Positions 1 to 8,355 of a DNA stretch of 64,000 nt are shown here, piece by piece. The DNA is from Aldehydirespirator sp965116965 (GTDB lineage Bacteria; Actinomycetota; Acidimicrobiia; Acidimicrobiales; Aldehydirespiratoraceae), in NCBI GenBank assembly GCA_965116965.1, contig OZ220743.1, positions 1,426,001 to 1,490,000 on the forward strand, in the 5' to 3' direction. The translations under genes and the position numbers were made by a program. The notes under the pieces are model-generated. The model saw only the letters and a list, made by a program, of their open reading frames with translations, made no database searches and was not told the origin of the DNA. Each line of letters starts with the position of its first letter. Within the stretch, counting starts at the first letter, position 1.

Positions 1-380
1 GGGTCAACCACGATTCGGTACCTGCCCGGTCGCTCCAGCGGGGCTTCCCTGAGGCTGAGCACCAACGACACTGAGACCGATTCTCCGGGATCAACTGAGT
101 CCGGCAACGGTTGGCCGGGCAGCACCATGGACGCTTCGTGCAGCATGCCTCCGTCTGCATCCTCTATCCGGACTCTGATCTCGCTGGGCCGTTGGAAGAT
201 CGCTGGGTCGTATTCGCACATCAGGGCGAGATCGACCCCCATCTGGCAGGGGAACTGAGATCGCCACAGTCTGGTGATCCCGCCGGACAGGATGGAGATG
301 GTGCCCTCGCGCACGTTGGCAGCGTCGCACAGCGTGGCAACAGGGAACCTCACATTCGGCAACGCGTCGACATCGGGCAT
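1..380 (-). CDS. DUF6941-like protein, 3' end cut by window edge
   Basis: About 126 residues are visible and the gene runs off the left edge. The N-terminus reads ATLCDAANVREGTISILS, a pattern I associate with the DUF6941 family: small cytosolic proteins of unknown function that open with 'D.A..EGKL.ILGGG'. The later part alternates hydrophobic residues, as in a beta sandwich. The ATG at 380 overlaps the stop of the preceding hicB-like gene as TAATG, so translation is probably coupled. Family assignment is from pattern memory; function is unknown. Confidence 0.5.
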   Translation of the reverse strand, partial: MPDVDALPNVRFPVATLCDAANVREGTISILSGGITRLWRSQFPCQMGVDLALMCEYDPAIFQRPSEIRVRIEDADGGMLHEASMVLPGQPLPDSVDPGESVSVSLVLSLREAPLERPGRYRIVVD

Positions 381-781
381 TATGCGGGCACCAAGTACGG
401 GCGGAGACCGCTGACGGCCGCGCTCGTCGCCGGCTCGCCGCGGCCCATCTCGCCTGTAGCCTGGCTGCTCGCCGCGCCACGCTCCTGCGTGTGGCCCATG
501 CCCGGCTCAGGCGGTGAAGCTGGCTCGCACGCATGCGCGCTCACTGCCCGCGAGGGAGCGCGGGGAGCGACTACCACAGCCTGGGAGTCTGATGACGCAG
601 CCTCCATCTCCAACCGGAAGCGAGGTTCTATCCCGGCATCCTCGGCCCACTCTGCCGCCGATCTGGTCAGCTCGTTGAGATTGTCGTGTCCACCGACAAA
701 GCCGGCTTCGCTCTCTGCCCACCACAGCGTGCCGGGGCCCTCGCTCGGGTCGTGCCTGCGGATGACAATGGTGCTGTCCAT
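380..781 (-). CDS. HicB-like antitoxin
   Basis: The N-terminal ~60 residues (MDSTIVIRRHDPSEG, then LWWAESEAGFVGGHDNLNEL) match the partial RNase H-like fold of HicB antitoxins, which bind and neutralise HicA. The C-terminal half is Ala/Ser/Pro-rich and low in complexity. It lies 25 nt downstream of hicA on the same strand and ends in a TAATG overlap with the DUF6941-like gene, suggesting one three-gene operon. The start at 781 was chosen over 790 because it begins directly at the conserved strand. The long tail is unusual for HicB. Confidence 0.55.
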   Translation of the reverse strand: MDSTIVIRRHDPSEGPGTLWWAESEAGFVGGHDNLNELTRSAAEWAEDAGIEPRFRLEMEAASSDSQAVVVAPRAPSRAVSAHACEPASPPEPGMGHTQERGAASSQATGEMGRGEPATSAAVSGLRPYLVPA

Positions 782-806
782 ATGACTCACCTTACCCTCG
801 GGTCTC

Positions 807-1043
807 TCATCCGGCTAATAGTGCCTTGATCTCATCGGGGGAGAGCTTCGCCTGCCGTTCCAAGACAGCCTTGACCGCGCTAGGCGATACATCTGCCTTG
901 TCGTGGTATGCCAACGTGAACGACGGCCTGCCTGCGGCGACCATCCGCATGTGCGACCCGCGGGTTCGCTCGGCGCTGTACCCGGCCCGAGCGAGCATCT
1001 GCTTGAGCTGCCGCCCCTTCAAGGACGGATACTTGCGACCCAT
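807..1043 (-). CDS. hicA: HicA-family mRNA interferase toxin
   Basis: A 78-residue protein beginning MGRKYPSLKGRQLKQML with RTRGSH about 30 residues in. This is the dsRBD-like HicA fold, and the His of G-S-H (residue 31) is the expected catalytic residue for ribosome-independent mRNA cleavage. HicA toxins are normally 55-85 residues. The start at 1043 is preferred over 1067 because family members start at this Met. It is first in the operon with the HicB-like antitoxin, the usual hicA-hicB order. Regulation is probably by HicB autorepression. Confidence 0.75.
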   Translation of the reverse strand: MGRKYPSLKGRQLKQMLARAGYSAERTRGSHMRMVAAGRPSFTLAYHDKADVSPSAVKAVLERQAKLSPDEIKALLAG

Positions 1044-1207
1044 TGCGGCATCGTACCGACTGGCCAATGCCTGTACCGTTGCCCGTGGACACTCAGCCGC
1101 AGAGTCTGCTCGTCGCGTTCGCGGCGGCTGTCACTCTGCGTGTGCATCTTTGCGGGGAGCAGTCGCCCTGCGTGGAAGCAAGCTTCCGTCCTTTCCCAAG
1201 CTCCGGG

Positions 1208-1366
1208 TCACAGCGCGCTGGGTAGATTCTCCACGAAGCCGGAGGCCGGGGTCAGCCACACCGACGTCACCGACACGACAGCGATCAGCACCGCCACGGC
1301 TGCCAAGATCAGCGCCTTGTCGAGCCAGCGAGGGAGGTCGGCTTCCCGGCCCGGGTCCTCGGTCAT
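1208..1366 (-). CDS. Small single-pass membrane protein
   Basis: A possible 52-residue protein starting MTEDPGREADLPRWLDKA, followed by one strong hydrophobic segment (residues ~19-40, ALILAAVAVLIAVVSV) and a short polar tail. The acidic N-terminus with one membrane helix is plausible for a real small protein, but no family is recognised and there is no neighbour with an obvious functional link. Upstream codons in the same frame are open, so the start is uncertain. Confidence 0.35.
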   Translation of the reverse strand: MTEDPGREADLPRWLDKALILAAVAVLIAVVSVTSVWLTPASGFVENLPSAL

Positions 1367-1991
1367 GTGGTGGTTCCTTCCAGATGCACTGTGAAGCCCG
1401 CCAGCAGCCAGAACGACCCCACCGTGAACGCGCCGCCGTAGCCAGCGGCCCCCGGGCTTCACGTGTTGGCGATGCTCGGGGCCGAGGCGCAACGCTGTCG
1501 CCCCTGGCTTTGGGCCGGCTCCGGCCTCGGCGCCCACCCGCGGGAGCCTCCCGTGGTGGTTCAGGTCGGCACACCCATACGGCAACAGGCGGCCGGCGGG
1601 AACGGGGAAGGCCCCGCCCGAACACCGCGCGGCGCCGCGCTCAGATGACGACGTGGCTGTCGTCGCCGGTGGCGGCGGTCCTGGCGCTCTGTCGTCCAGC
1701 CACGGTCCCGACCGCCGCGTCCTTCAGGGAGGACTCGCCCATGACCGGGAAGCTGGCCACGGCGAGGCGGGTGCCAGTCGATCCGACCGGCTGAGGGCCA
1801 TGTCAGCAAACGGCAGGCGAACTTGCCGGCGGGCGGGCACCAAGACCCTTGTCAGGTTCAGGCGAAAACCGTTGCCAGGCCGACACTTCGGCAGCGCCGC
1901 GACCCGCGGAGACAGACTCTCGCTCATATCTCCTCTGAACTGCGGTTTCGCGCTCCGGGCAGAAAACGTTCCAGAATCAGGCAAATCCGTT
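1367..1991. other. Gap with possible gene remnant
   Basis: No intact gene is convincing here. On the minus strand an open stretch from about 1800 down to a stop at 1644 encodes protein-like sequence (around STGTRLAVASFPVMGESSLK and ending DDSHVVI) but has no start codon. It could be the 3' remnant of a gene disrupted next to the insertion sequence. The plus-strand open frames across 826-2249 are Arg/Pro-rich shadows. Confidence 0.3.
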
Positions 1992-3339
1992 GGCGCTGCG
2001 CGATTTTGTGGGATGAGGGGTTGCTGGCACCGGTGGGCTGGTCACGTTATCAGTAGGCCTCGGGCTTCGAAGTTGGTTGGGTTGGTGAAGCCGTGGGCGG
2101 TGCGCTGCAGGACTTGCAGCAGGTTGTTGGTGCCCTCGATTCTGCTGTTGGAGGCCCGGCGGCTGTGGTGCCAGGCGAGGATCTCGTGGGACCAGGCGAT
2201 GATGGCGTCGACGATGTCGTGGGACTCGGGCAGTTCGCCGGTCTCGTAGAGGTCGCAGAACTGCCCGAGCGTTTCGAGGGCGCCGTTGTGGTCGTCTGCG
2301 GTGTAGAGGCCGTGGAGCTCCTGGAGGGCCTGCCGGCCGGCTTGGAGGCGGGGGTGTGCGTCGAACAGGCTCCGGGGTCGGGCCTGTTCGGCTTAGGTGA
2401 GGGTGTCGGCGCGGCGCAGCAGAGCGAACCGCGCCCCGAACACCTCGGGCTCGAATGCGGGCTTTGCGCCTTGGGGCTCGCGGCGCTGGACGTCGCGGCG
2501 CACCGCGGTGAGCCCCGCTGAGAACCACCGGATGACGTGGAACCGGTCAAGCACGTGGCGGGCGTGGCCGAGGTGGGCGTCGATGGCGGCCTTGTAGGCG
2601 CGTGAGCCGTCTGTGACGACCGCCTTGACGCCTCTGCACCACTTGTGGCCTTGTTGCGCGAAGAACGCCGACAGCGCCGCCGAGCTGCGGTGCGGGACCA
2701 TCGCGAGGGTCTTGTTGGTGTCGGCGTTGACGATCACGGTCACGCAGCGGCGGCGGATCGAGGTCTCATCGACCACCAGCACCCGGCAGCGCTCGCTGCG
2801 GCGGCGCTCGGCGACGATCCCGGCCCAGGCCCGCACCAGCGCGTTGATCTTGTGCCAGCGCGCGCCGCGCCGGCGCGCCGCGGCGCGCAGCGTCATCACC
2901 TTGGCGTCTGAGACCAGCGCCCGCGCCAGCCTCGCCGTCAGCGCGCCCTCGAAGGCCGCGTGGTCCTCCAGGAACCGGCTGTCGCAGCTGTCACAGACCA
3001 TCCTGTGCCGCGACCACACCAGCGTCACCGGCCGCCCCGACACCTCCAAGTCCTGGACCTTCTTGCCGCGGCGGTCATGGACCCTGCGGCACATGAACCC
3101 GCACATCGAGCAGCGCAGCCGCCTCAGCGTCGACTCGACGCAGACCACAAGGCGCGCCGCGGTGTCCTCGACCACCCCCAGCACACGAATCCGCCGCAGA
3201 TGAAGCCGCACCGACATAACATCGCTGGCCATCGAGGCCCTCCTGGCTCGGTTGGACTGACGTCACCGATCCCAGCAGGGCCTCGACCCCTCAACGGGGA
3301 CCCTCAACCACCCCCCTCCCCACGTTTCCGCGCAGGCTC
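1992..3339 (-). mobile_element. ISL3-family insertion sequence
   Basis: An element of about 1.35 kb carrying one ISL3-type transposase. Imperfect terminal inverted repeats are visible: 1992-2020 (ggcgctgcgcg ... gtggg) pairs with the reverse complement of 3311-3339 (gagcctgcgcg ... gtggg), roughly 18 of 29 positions identical. The right end touches the stop codon of the ietS-like gene at 3338. I could not identify a clean target duplication. The element is probably not autonomous because of the stop in its transposase. Confidence 0.7.
2042..3232 (-). pseudogene. ISL3-family transposase with in-frame stop
   Basis: The full reading frame would be about 396 residues. The N-terminal part has the ISL3 zinc-binding Cys pairs (CSMCGFMC, then CDSC) and helix-turn-helix region. 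The DDE domain shows VLVVDETSIRR, VVTDGSRAYKAAI and DRFHVIRW, and the C-terminus reads SRRASNSRIEGTNNLLQ with the catalytic Glu. One TAA at 2393-2395 interrupts the frame after RRADTLT. The same frame then continues uninterrupted to TGA at 2042. A single substitution from GAA or CAA would explain it. The visible 279-residue product lacks the last catalytic Glu and should be inactive. Confidence 0.88.
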
Positions 3340-5833
3340 AAGGTTCGAGTTCGATCTCCACCGGAATCTCTACCTCGGCTTCAAGCAGCGCTTGGAGTTG
3401 AGCATGCAATTCGGGTTGGACCTTGTCGCGCCACAAGGCCACAGCAAGTGCGTACGGCTGCCGCGCTGTGTCATCGTCCCACCGGTTGATGTTTCTGACG
3501 ACCAAGAACATGGGTTCATCCGACGCATTGAGTTTGTGATGAAAGACCCTGCGTCCGAGTTGGTTCGCTCCTCGGGACCGCGTCCGAGTGGTCGGCACTA
3601 GCTTCACGACGTTCGAGCCGAGTCCAGATATGGACGAGACTTCTTCCTCCTCATCGTCGTCGTTCTCCTCCTCGTCGACTCTCGCGAAGACCTCCGCTAC
3701 TTCGTCCAAGGGGAGCCCCTTGACGAGGTGATACTCCATGCCGCTAGCCATGTAGTCGAGGCGCCGAACCCTTGTGGGCGGCGAGTAGGCAAGCGCGACG
3801 TCCAACCCTCGTTTGCCGCCCGGGGACATGAAGCTCGAAGGCACTGGGATCTCGTAGATGTGAACTCCGTTGACGGGAATGCTGTCCTCGGCAACGAGGA
3901 TCGCTCGGTGGCTCGTCGATTCGGTCGCACGCGCTATTGATGGGCGTCCGTACCCGACAAGTGCTCTCTCCGCTTCTAGCCGCACACTTTCGCTGCCCTC
4001 CCAGTTGTCAGCGAAAGGCAGACGCTCCGTGGACACCAACACCAGCGACCTGATCAGTTCCGCTGAGAACGTGGGGAACTTGGAGGCCACTGCTGCCGCC
4101 ACTCGACTGACTAGCGGTACCGCATAGCTTGTTCCCACATCCCAGCCGAGAAGGCGGCCCGCTTCAGCGCTCGCTCCGACTACTCCCAGTTCGGCATCGT
4201 TGGATACGAGCACTCCCTCTTCGATTCCTAGGGTGCCCGCGATTTCGCTGACTTCGGGCTTGACGGCCTGGCCGGGGCCGGGGCCTCTACGGGTGATGGG
4301 CGAGGGCCAGCCTGGCTTTCCCATGGGCTGACGTCGCAGAATCTCGTGGCTGCTGTGGGCTCCCGATGCTGCCGCATCCGTCACACCGCCTGCGGTGAGG
4401 CTCAGCAAGGATGTTCCTGGGTCAAGAAGCCCTGTCGCTTCGTCGTTGAGAAGCATTCTCGGGTACTCGTCGATGGAGGCCTCACTGATCGCGTCAAGGT
4501 AGTCGGCTGGCCGTGAGTTCCCGGCGGCCACCACGACGACGAGTTCGAGTTCGCGGGCAAGGGCGTCCACCACTGAAGCGGCACTCATTTGTCTCGGTGG
4601 TGAGAATGGTGAGCGGCCGTCGCCGATGGAGAGGTTGATGATGCGGGCCCCCTGACCCGCGCACCATGCGATGGCCTCTCGGAGATCGTTCTCCCAGAGA
4701 TCATCCATTGGGAACTCATTGTTGGCGTCCAGAACGCGAGCCGAGACAACACGGCAAATCGGTCGAAGAGGCTGGCCCGGTGCGATTGCGTCCTCAACGT
4801 TGCCGTGCAGCAGCAGTGAGGCGACCATGGTCCCGTGGCCATGCTGGTCCTGATCCTCATCTATGCCGGTGCCGATTGCATCCGAGGCCAACACGGCTGC
4901 GCCGATCAGCGGATGTCCAGATGCCACCCCCGAGTCAACGAGCCCCACTATGGCCGAACGAGCGTCAGGCGCCTGCACTTCGGGGAGTTCTGCGGCAGGC
5001 AGGCTGTAGAGCCTTGGCATCGGCAGGGCCGGTTGCGGAAGCACATCCATCCGAGCGATGGCGTCCAACTCAGCCACGTCCATGATGCGTGACGCGTGAA
5101 CATAGGCACGTAACAGCACCAGCCCTGCGCTGTCGTCGATCAGCGTGTCTACAACCCTGCCCTCTGCTTCTTCGATTCCAGCCCTGGCCTCAGACAGCCA
5201 TTCCTGGGCGCGGTCGCCTGTGCCTGGATGCCAGCACTCGACATCTATCCGCAGGACGTCACCGGCGTGCTCGCGAATGGCTGACGCAAGTTCGGGGGTC
5301 ACTCGATCTTGTGGCGAAAGGGGCCTGACGAGGTTGATGGCATCGAAGAACTGTGCATACGGCTCGGACTGTCTGCCTTCGGGGACTCCACCTGCGAGGG
5401 CTTCGAGGCGTTCCCTGAAGTCGGCAAGTTCTGGATCATCGGCAAAGGCAACGACCAGGAGGCCATCCGACGAGTCGACAACACGCAGGCCTGCTCTGCG
5501 GAATTCGTTGGCGTCGATTGAGGCGCCGAGTTCGAAGACCAGTATCAGACGAGGATCCACCCCGAGCACCTGTGGCCGCTGCTGATGGCGCATCGTGATG
5601 TCGGCGATCGTCTCTCTGATCCGGCGACCATGGCCTGGGAGGTCGTCGTGACGGCGATCGCTCCGACGGGATGGGGATCGCGGCCGTCTCTCGCCCGCTG
5701 GGATGGCGCGCCGAAGCCGGAGTAGTGGCAGGCCAGGAGGTGGCTCAGGCTCTAGGCCAGGGAGCGTTGGATTATCTGGCGTCTCGCCTCCCCGCGGCTG
5801 ATCGCATACGCGATGTGCTCTGGGTTCACGCAC
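3338..5833 (-). CDS. ietS: Subtilisin-like serine protease, IetS-type
   Basis: Up to 831 residues. An N-terminal region (LPGHGRRIRETI, then a ferredoxin-like propeptide-type stretch) precedes an S8 peptidase domain with Asp300 (VGLVDSGV), His333 (HGHGT), the oxyanion Asn in AAGNS (~439) and Ser569 (GTSYAVP). There is no signal peptide, so it acts in the cytosol. Its partner is the AAA ATPase just upstream, whose 3' end it overlaps by about 80 nt. The true start may be a few codons inside this ORF. An AAA ATPase plus subtilase pair is the IetAS arrangement known from Agrobacterium plasmid incompatibility and tested as a phage-defence module. An acidic run (EEENDDDEEEE) lies in the C-terminal third. 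The gene ends at the ISL3 element boundary. Confidence 0.8.
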   Translation of the reverse strand: MREPRAHRVCDQPRGGETPDNPTLPGLEPEPPPGLPLLRLRRAIPAGERRPRSPSRRSDRRHDDLPGHGRRIRETIADITMRHQQRPQVLGVDPRLILVFELGASIDANEFRRAGLRVVDSSDGLLVVAFADDPELADFRERLEALAGGVPEGRQSEPYAQFFDAINLVRPLSPQDRVTPELASAIREHAGDVLRIDVECWHPGTGDRAQEWLSEARAGIEEAEGRVVDTLIDDSAGLVLLRAYVHASRIMDVAELDAIARMDVLPQPALPMPRLYSLPAAELPEVQAPDARSAIVGLVDSGVASGHPLIGAAVLASDAIGTGIDEDQDQHGHGTMVASLLLHGNVEDAIAPGQPLRPICRVVSARVLDANNEFPMDDLWENDLREAIAWCAGQGARIINLSIGDGRSPFSPPRQMSAASVVDALARELELVVVVAAGNSRPADYLDAISEASIDEYPRMLLNDEATGLLDPGTSLLSLTAGGVTDAAASGAHSSHEILRRQPMGKPGWPSPITRRGPGPGQAVKPEVSEIAGTLGIEEGVLVSNDAELGVVGASAEAGRLLGWDVGTSYAVPLVSRVAAAVASKFPTFSAELIRSLVLVSTERLPFADNWEGSESVRLEAERALVGYGRPSIARATESTSHRAILVAEDSIPVNGVHIYEIPVPSSFMSPGGKRGLDVALAYSPPTRVRRLDYMASGMEYHLVKGLPLDEVAEVFARVDEEENDDDEEEEVSSISGLGSNVVKLVPTTRTRSRGANQLGRRVFHHKLNASDEPMFLVVRNINRWDDDTARQPYALAVALWRDKVQPELHAQLQALLEAEVEIPVEIELEP

Positions 5834-6744
5834 TTGTCGAGTCGGCGAACCATGAGCCGGATGGCGTCGAGAGCCACCGCTTCCACTTCAGCCGCGCTGA
5901 AGTCCCCCATCTTCGTGGCAGCGTCGCAGATGTCAAAGTCGTGTCGAACCGACCTCAGCTTCAGTTCCAGGATCTCGTACCGGGCGGAGTGGTCAGGGGC
6001 TTCGATCTCGATGATCTCGTCGAACCGTCTCCAGACCGCCGAATCGAGCAGCGCTGGATGGTTCGACGTGGCCACGAAGAGCGAGTCGCTCCGGTGGTCG
6101 TCGACGACTTGCAGCATCGCGGCCACGACCCGGCGCAACTCGCCATGGTCGGCCCGGTCTGAGCGCTCGCGGCCCAGCATGTCGAACTCGTCGAAGACCA
6201 GAACCCAGGAACCCACGTCCAAGAAGCTGAAGATCTGTTCCAAGTTCCTCGCCGTCTCGCCCAGGTACGACGAGACGACGGTGGCCAGTTGCACCTTGGC
6301 GATGGGAAGCCCCAGCTGACCCGCCACCGCCTCAGCGCTAGCCGACTTGCCGCAGCCCGGAGGCCCCACCAACAGCAGGCTCGATCGCGGCGACACGCCA
6401 TGAGCCCGCAACGCCGATCGCTGACGGAACTCATCGACCAGCGAGTCGAAGACCTCGACAGCGGACTCGGCCAGCACCAAGTCTTGGAACGACAGCCTTG
6501 ATTCCTCGAGCGATATCAGGGGCAGGTCGTCACGGGTCTTGGGCAGCGGGCGCAGTGACGACACCTGGAGCGGTCTGCGCGTCCGCCCCGGCTCCTCGAG
6601 TATCGCCTCCAGTTGCTCGGCCACCAGATCGTGGCGCTTGCGTCTCTCGTCGTCGATGAGCTCCTTGGCGGCACGCTGGAACCCGGCATCGTCGCCCCGC
6701 TGATGATTGCGGAGCAGGGCCTTCACCAAGTCGCTGCGTGCCAC
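5752..6744 (-). CDS. ietA: AAA-family ATPase, IetA-type
   Basis: A 330-residue single-domain AAA ATPase: an N-terminal helical region (1-120), Walker A GPPGCGKS (127-134), Walker B VLVFDEFD (181-188), sensor-1 ATSNH and an Arg-finger region AVWRRFD (~235), then a C-terminal lid. It is the upstream partner of the subtilase, with overlapping ends, so the two are co-transcribed and probably translationally coupled. In the known pair the ATPase restrains or directs the protease; that role here is inferred from homology and synteny. The 250-nt region upstream presumably holds the promoter. Confidence 0.82.
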   Translation of the reverse strand: MARSDLVKALLRNHQRGDDAGFQRAAKELIDDERRKRHDLVAEQLEAILEEPGRTRRPLQVSSLRPLPKTRDDLPLISLEESRLSFQDLVLAESAVEVFDSLVDEFRQRSALRAHGVSPRSSLLLVGPPGCGKSASAEAVAGQLGLPIAKVQLATVVSSYLGETARNLEQIFSFLDVGSWVLVFDEFDMLGRERSDRADHGELRRVVAAMLQVVDDHRSDSLFVATSNHPALLDSAVWRRFDEIIEIEAPDHSARYEILELKLRSVRHDFDICDAATKMGDFSAAEVEAVALDAIRLMVRRLDKCVNPEHIAYAISRGEARRQIIQRSLA

Positions 6745-6995
6745 GGCTCGAACCTAGTAGGCAACTACGACACCGACCACACGCCGGCACATTACAACTC
6801 GAAGGTCACTACAACAGCCATCCCTGCTCAGCCACACCGCAGCGCCCGCCCATGGCGTCGCCAGTTCGACGCAACCACGTCCTACGGCGGCGGGGCGCCT
6901 GAGGCAGTTGCGCATGGACCACAATCGTGAACCGTTCAGCAGGTTGTTCGTCGTTTCGACGTTTCCCTGTCGTCATCACGACAACCAGCAATCGT

Positions 6996-8291
6996 TCAGT
7001 CCATCCATGAGCGCATGCCAAAGCCATTGTCAGGATAGTGCTTCTCAAAGACCTCTCTCGCCGCCAAGACTTCTGCTTCCCGTAGGCACATCGCTTGATC
7101 TCCAAGACGGCTGATGGAGCCGAAGTCGGAAATCGAGTAGCCTACTTCGCCAAGTGAGCGTGCTTCGCCCAACTCCAGCAAAGCTGTTACGAGGGTCGAT
7201 TGTGCGTCGTATACGCTCAGGTACGCAAAGCCTGCCGCGTCAGCAATGTGTCCTTGAGCGTTTCTGGGCGCTGTTCGCCACTTGCATTCCGCAGCCGCTA
7301 CAGCAGCTACGCGTGCTTCGGCCAAAACCTGCTTGAGCTTAGCTAGATCCTCCGTAGTAGCCTGAGGAGCGACGAACTTTCGGATGCTCATTCTCGGAAT
7401 ATCCTCAAGCCTGATGATCTTCAATTCGCCGTCTGGAATATCTTCGCGCAGTTGCTCCAACGAAATGACTTCGGTGTTTCTCAGTATCCCCTTGTCGAAT
7501 GGAATAAAGAACTGGTTGCCGCCAGCATCATGAAGTTCCTTCAGGGTGTCCAACACCCACTCAGCTTCTGAATTCGTTGCGACCATAACGATTACTCTGG
7601 AGAAGACGCACGGCTCATCACTGATCCAGACTGGGATACCGGGACACGAACAAGCGTCGCTATGGTCGACCCATCTCCACTCTCGTTCATGAGTCCAATC
7701 GATCGGGCGTTCAGTGCTCATTGACGTCGCGACATAGCGGTATTGTTCTGACTCCGCGATGCCACAACTCTTCTTCAGTTTTCGCGGCCAAGGGCGAGTG
7801 GTTGTGTTTCGCTCAAGATGAGGTCCGCTCAGTCCATATATTACAGGTCTACCACCAGCCCGATACAACTCGGACTTCAACAGACCAATGGCATAACTGT
7901 CTACAGTGGTCCTGCGGCGCCGCTTCGCGTAGTCAACTAGAGCGTACAGCGGCATCTCAGTGAAGCACACAGCTGCGCGCGGTCCATAGATCGTCGGCTT
8001 CTTGTTGCGGAAGGACCAAGAGGCACGGATATGTCCATCGGTGACTATCTTGTGAAGCACACCCATTGGTGCGGCGTCCGGTTCCAGGATTGAAGATTCA
8101 TCTATGATGTCCCAATCACTGAACCGATAGTTGATGTCCTTGTCTTCGTGATACGGATGCCAACCGAACTCGTCAAAGCGCACCATCCAATCCTCAGGCT
8201 CGTTTCTGAAATCGCGCGCATGGACGAAATGCAGCACCCACTCCGTCATGTCGAGTCGATCCTCGATTATGCGGGAAACTGGTGTGCTCAT
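6996..8291 (-). CDS. AbiGi-like defence-associated protein
   Basis: A 431-residue cytosolic protein. The core pattern (LHKIVTDGHIRASWS, AAVCFTEMPLYALVDY, SYAIGLLKSEL, GGRPVIYG) resembles the order of conserved blocks in AbiGi-type and DarT/DUF2971-like proteins, i.e. a possible ADP-ribosyltransferase-like fold. It also has a WTHEREWRW block and a distinct C-terminal helical region (~330-431). It lies between hsdS and the ietAS pair on the same strand. Its DNA is visibly more AT-rich than the neighbouring genes, a sign of transfer. The family assignment is tentative and the molecular target is unknown. Confidence 0.45.
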   Translation of the reverse strand: MSTPVSRIIEDRLDMTEWVLHFVHARDFRNEPEDWMVRFDEFGWHPYHEDKDINYRFSDWDIIDESSILEPDAAPMGVLHKIVTDGHIRASWSFRNKKPTIYGPRAAVCFTEMPLYALVDYAKRRRRTTVDSYAIGLLKSELYRAGGRPVIYGLSGPHLERNTTTRPWPRKLKKSCGIAESEQYRYVATSMSTERPIDWTHEREWRWVDHSDACSCPGIPVWISDEPCVFSRVIVMVATNSEAEWVLDTLKELHDAGGNQFFIPFDKGILRNTEVISLEQLREDIPDGELKIIRLEDIPRMSIRKFVAPQATTEDLAKLKQVLAEARVAAVAAAECKWRTAPRNAQGHIADAAGFAYLSVYDAQSTLVTALLELGEARSLGEVGYSISDFGSISRLGDQAMCLREAEVLAAREVFEKHYPDNGFGMRSWMD

Positions 8292-8355
8292 ATGTGCCTA
8301 TGGCTGGTCCTAATTTTTTGATCAAGACTCATAGGGTATCCACACACCGCCTTGC

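Noticed and set aside
826..1794. A 322-residue plus-strand ORF
   Set aside because: Arg/Pro/Ala-rich with no domain; it overlaps hicA on the other strand.
2050..2550. A separate 166-residue ORF next to the transposase
   Set aside because: It is an out-of-frame shadow; the true C-terminus of the transposase lies in the frame of the 279-residue ORF after its TAA.
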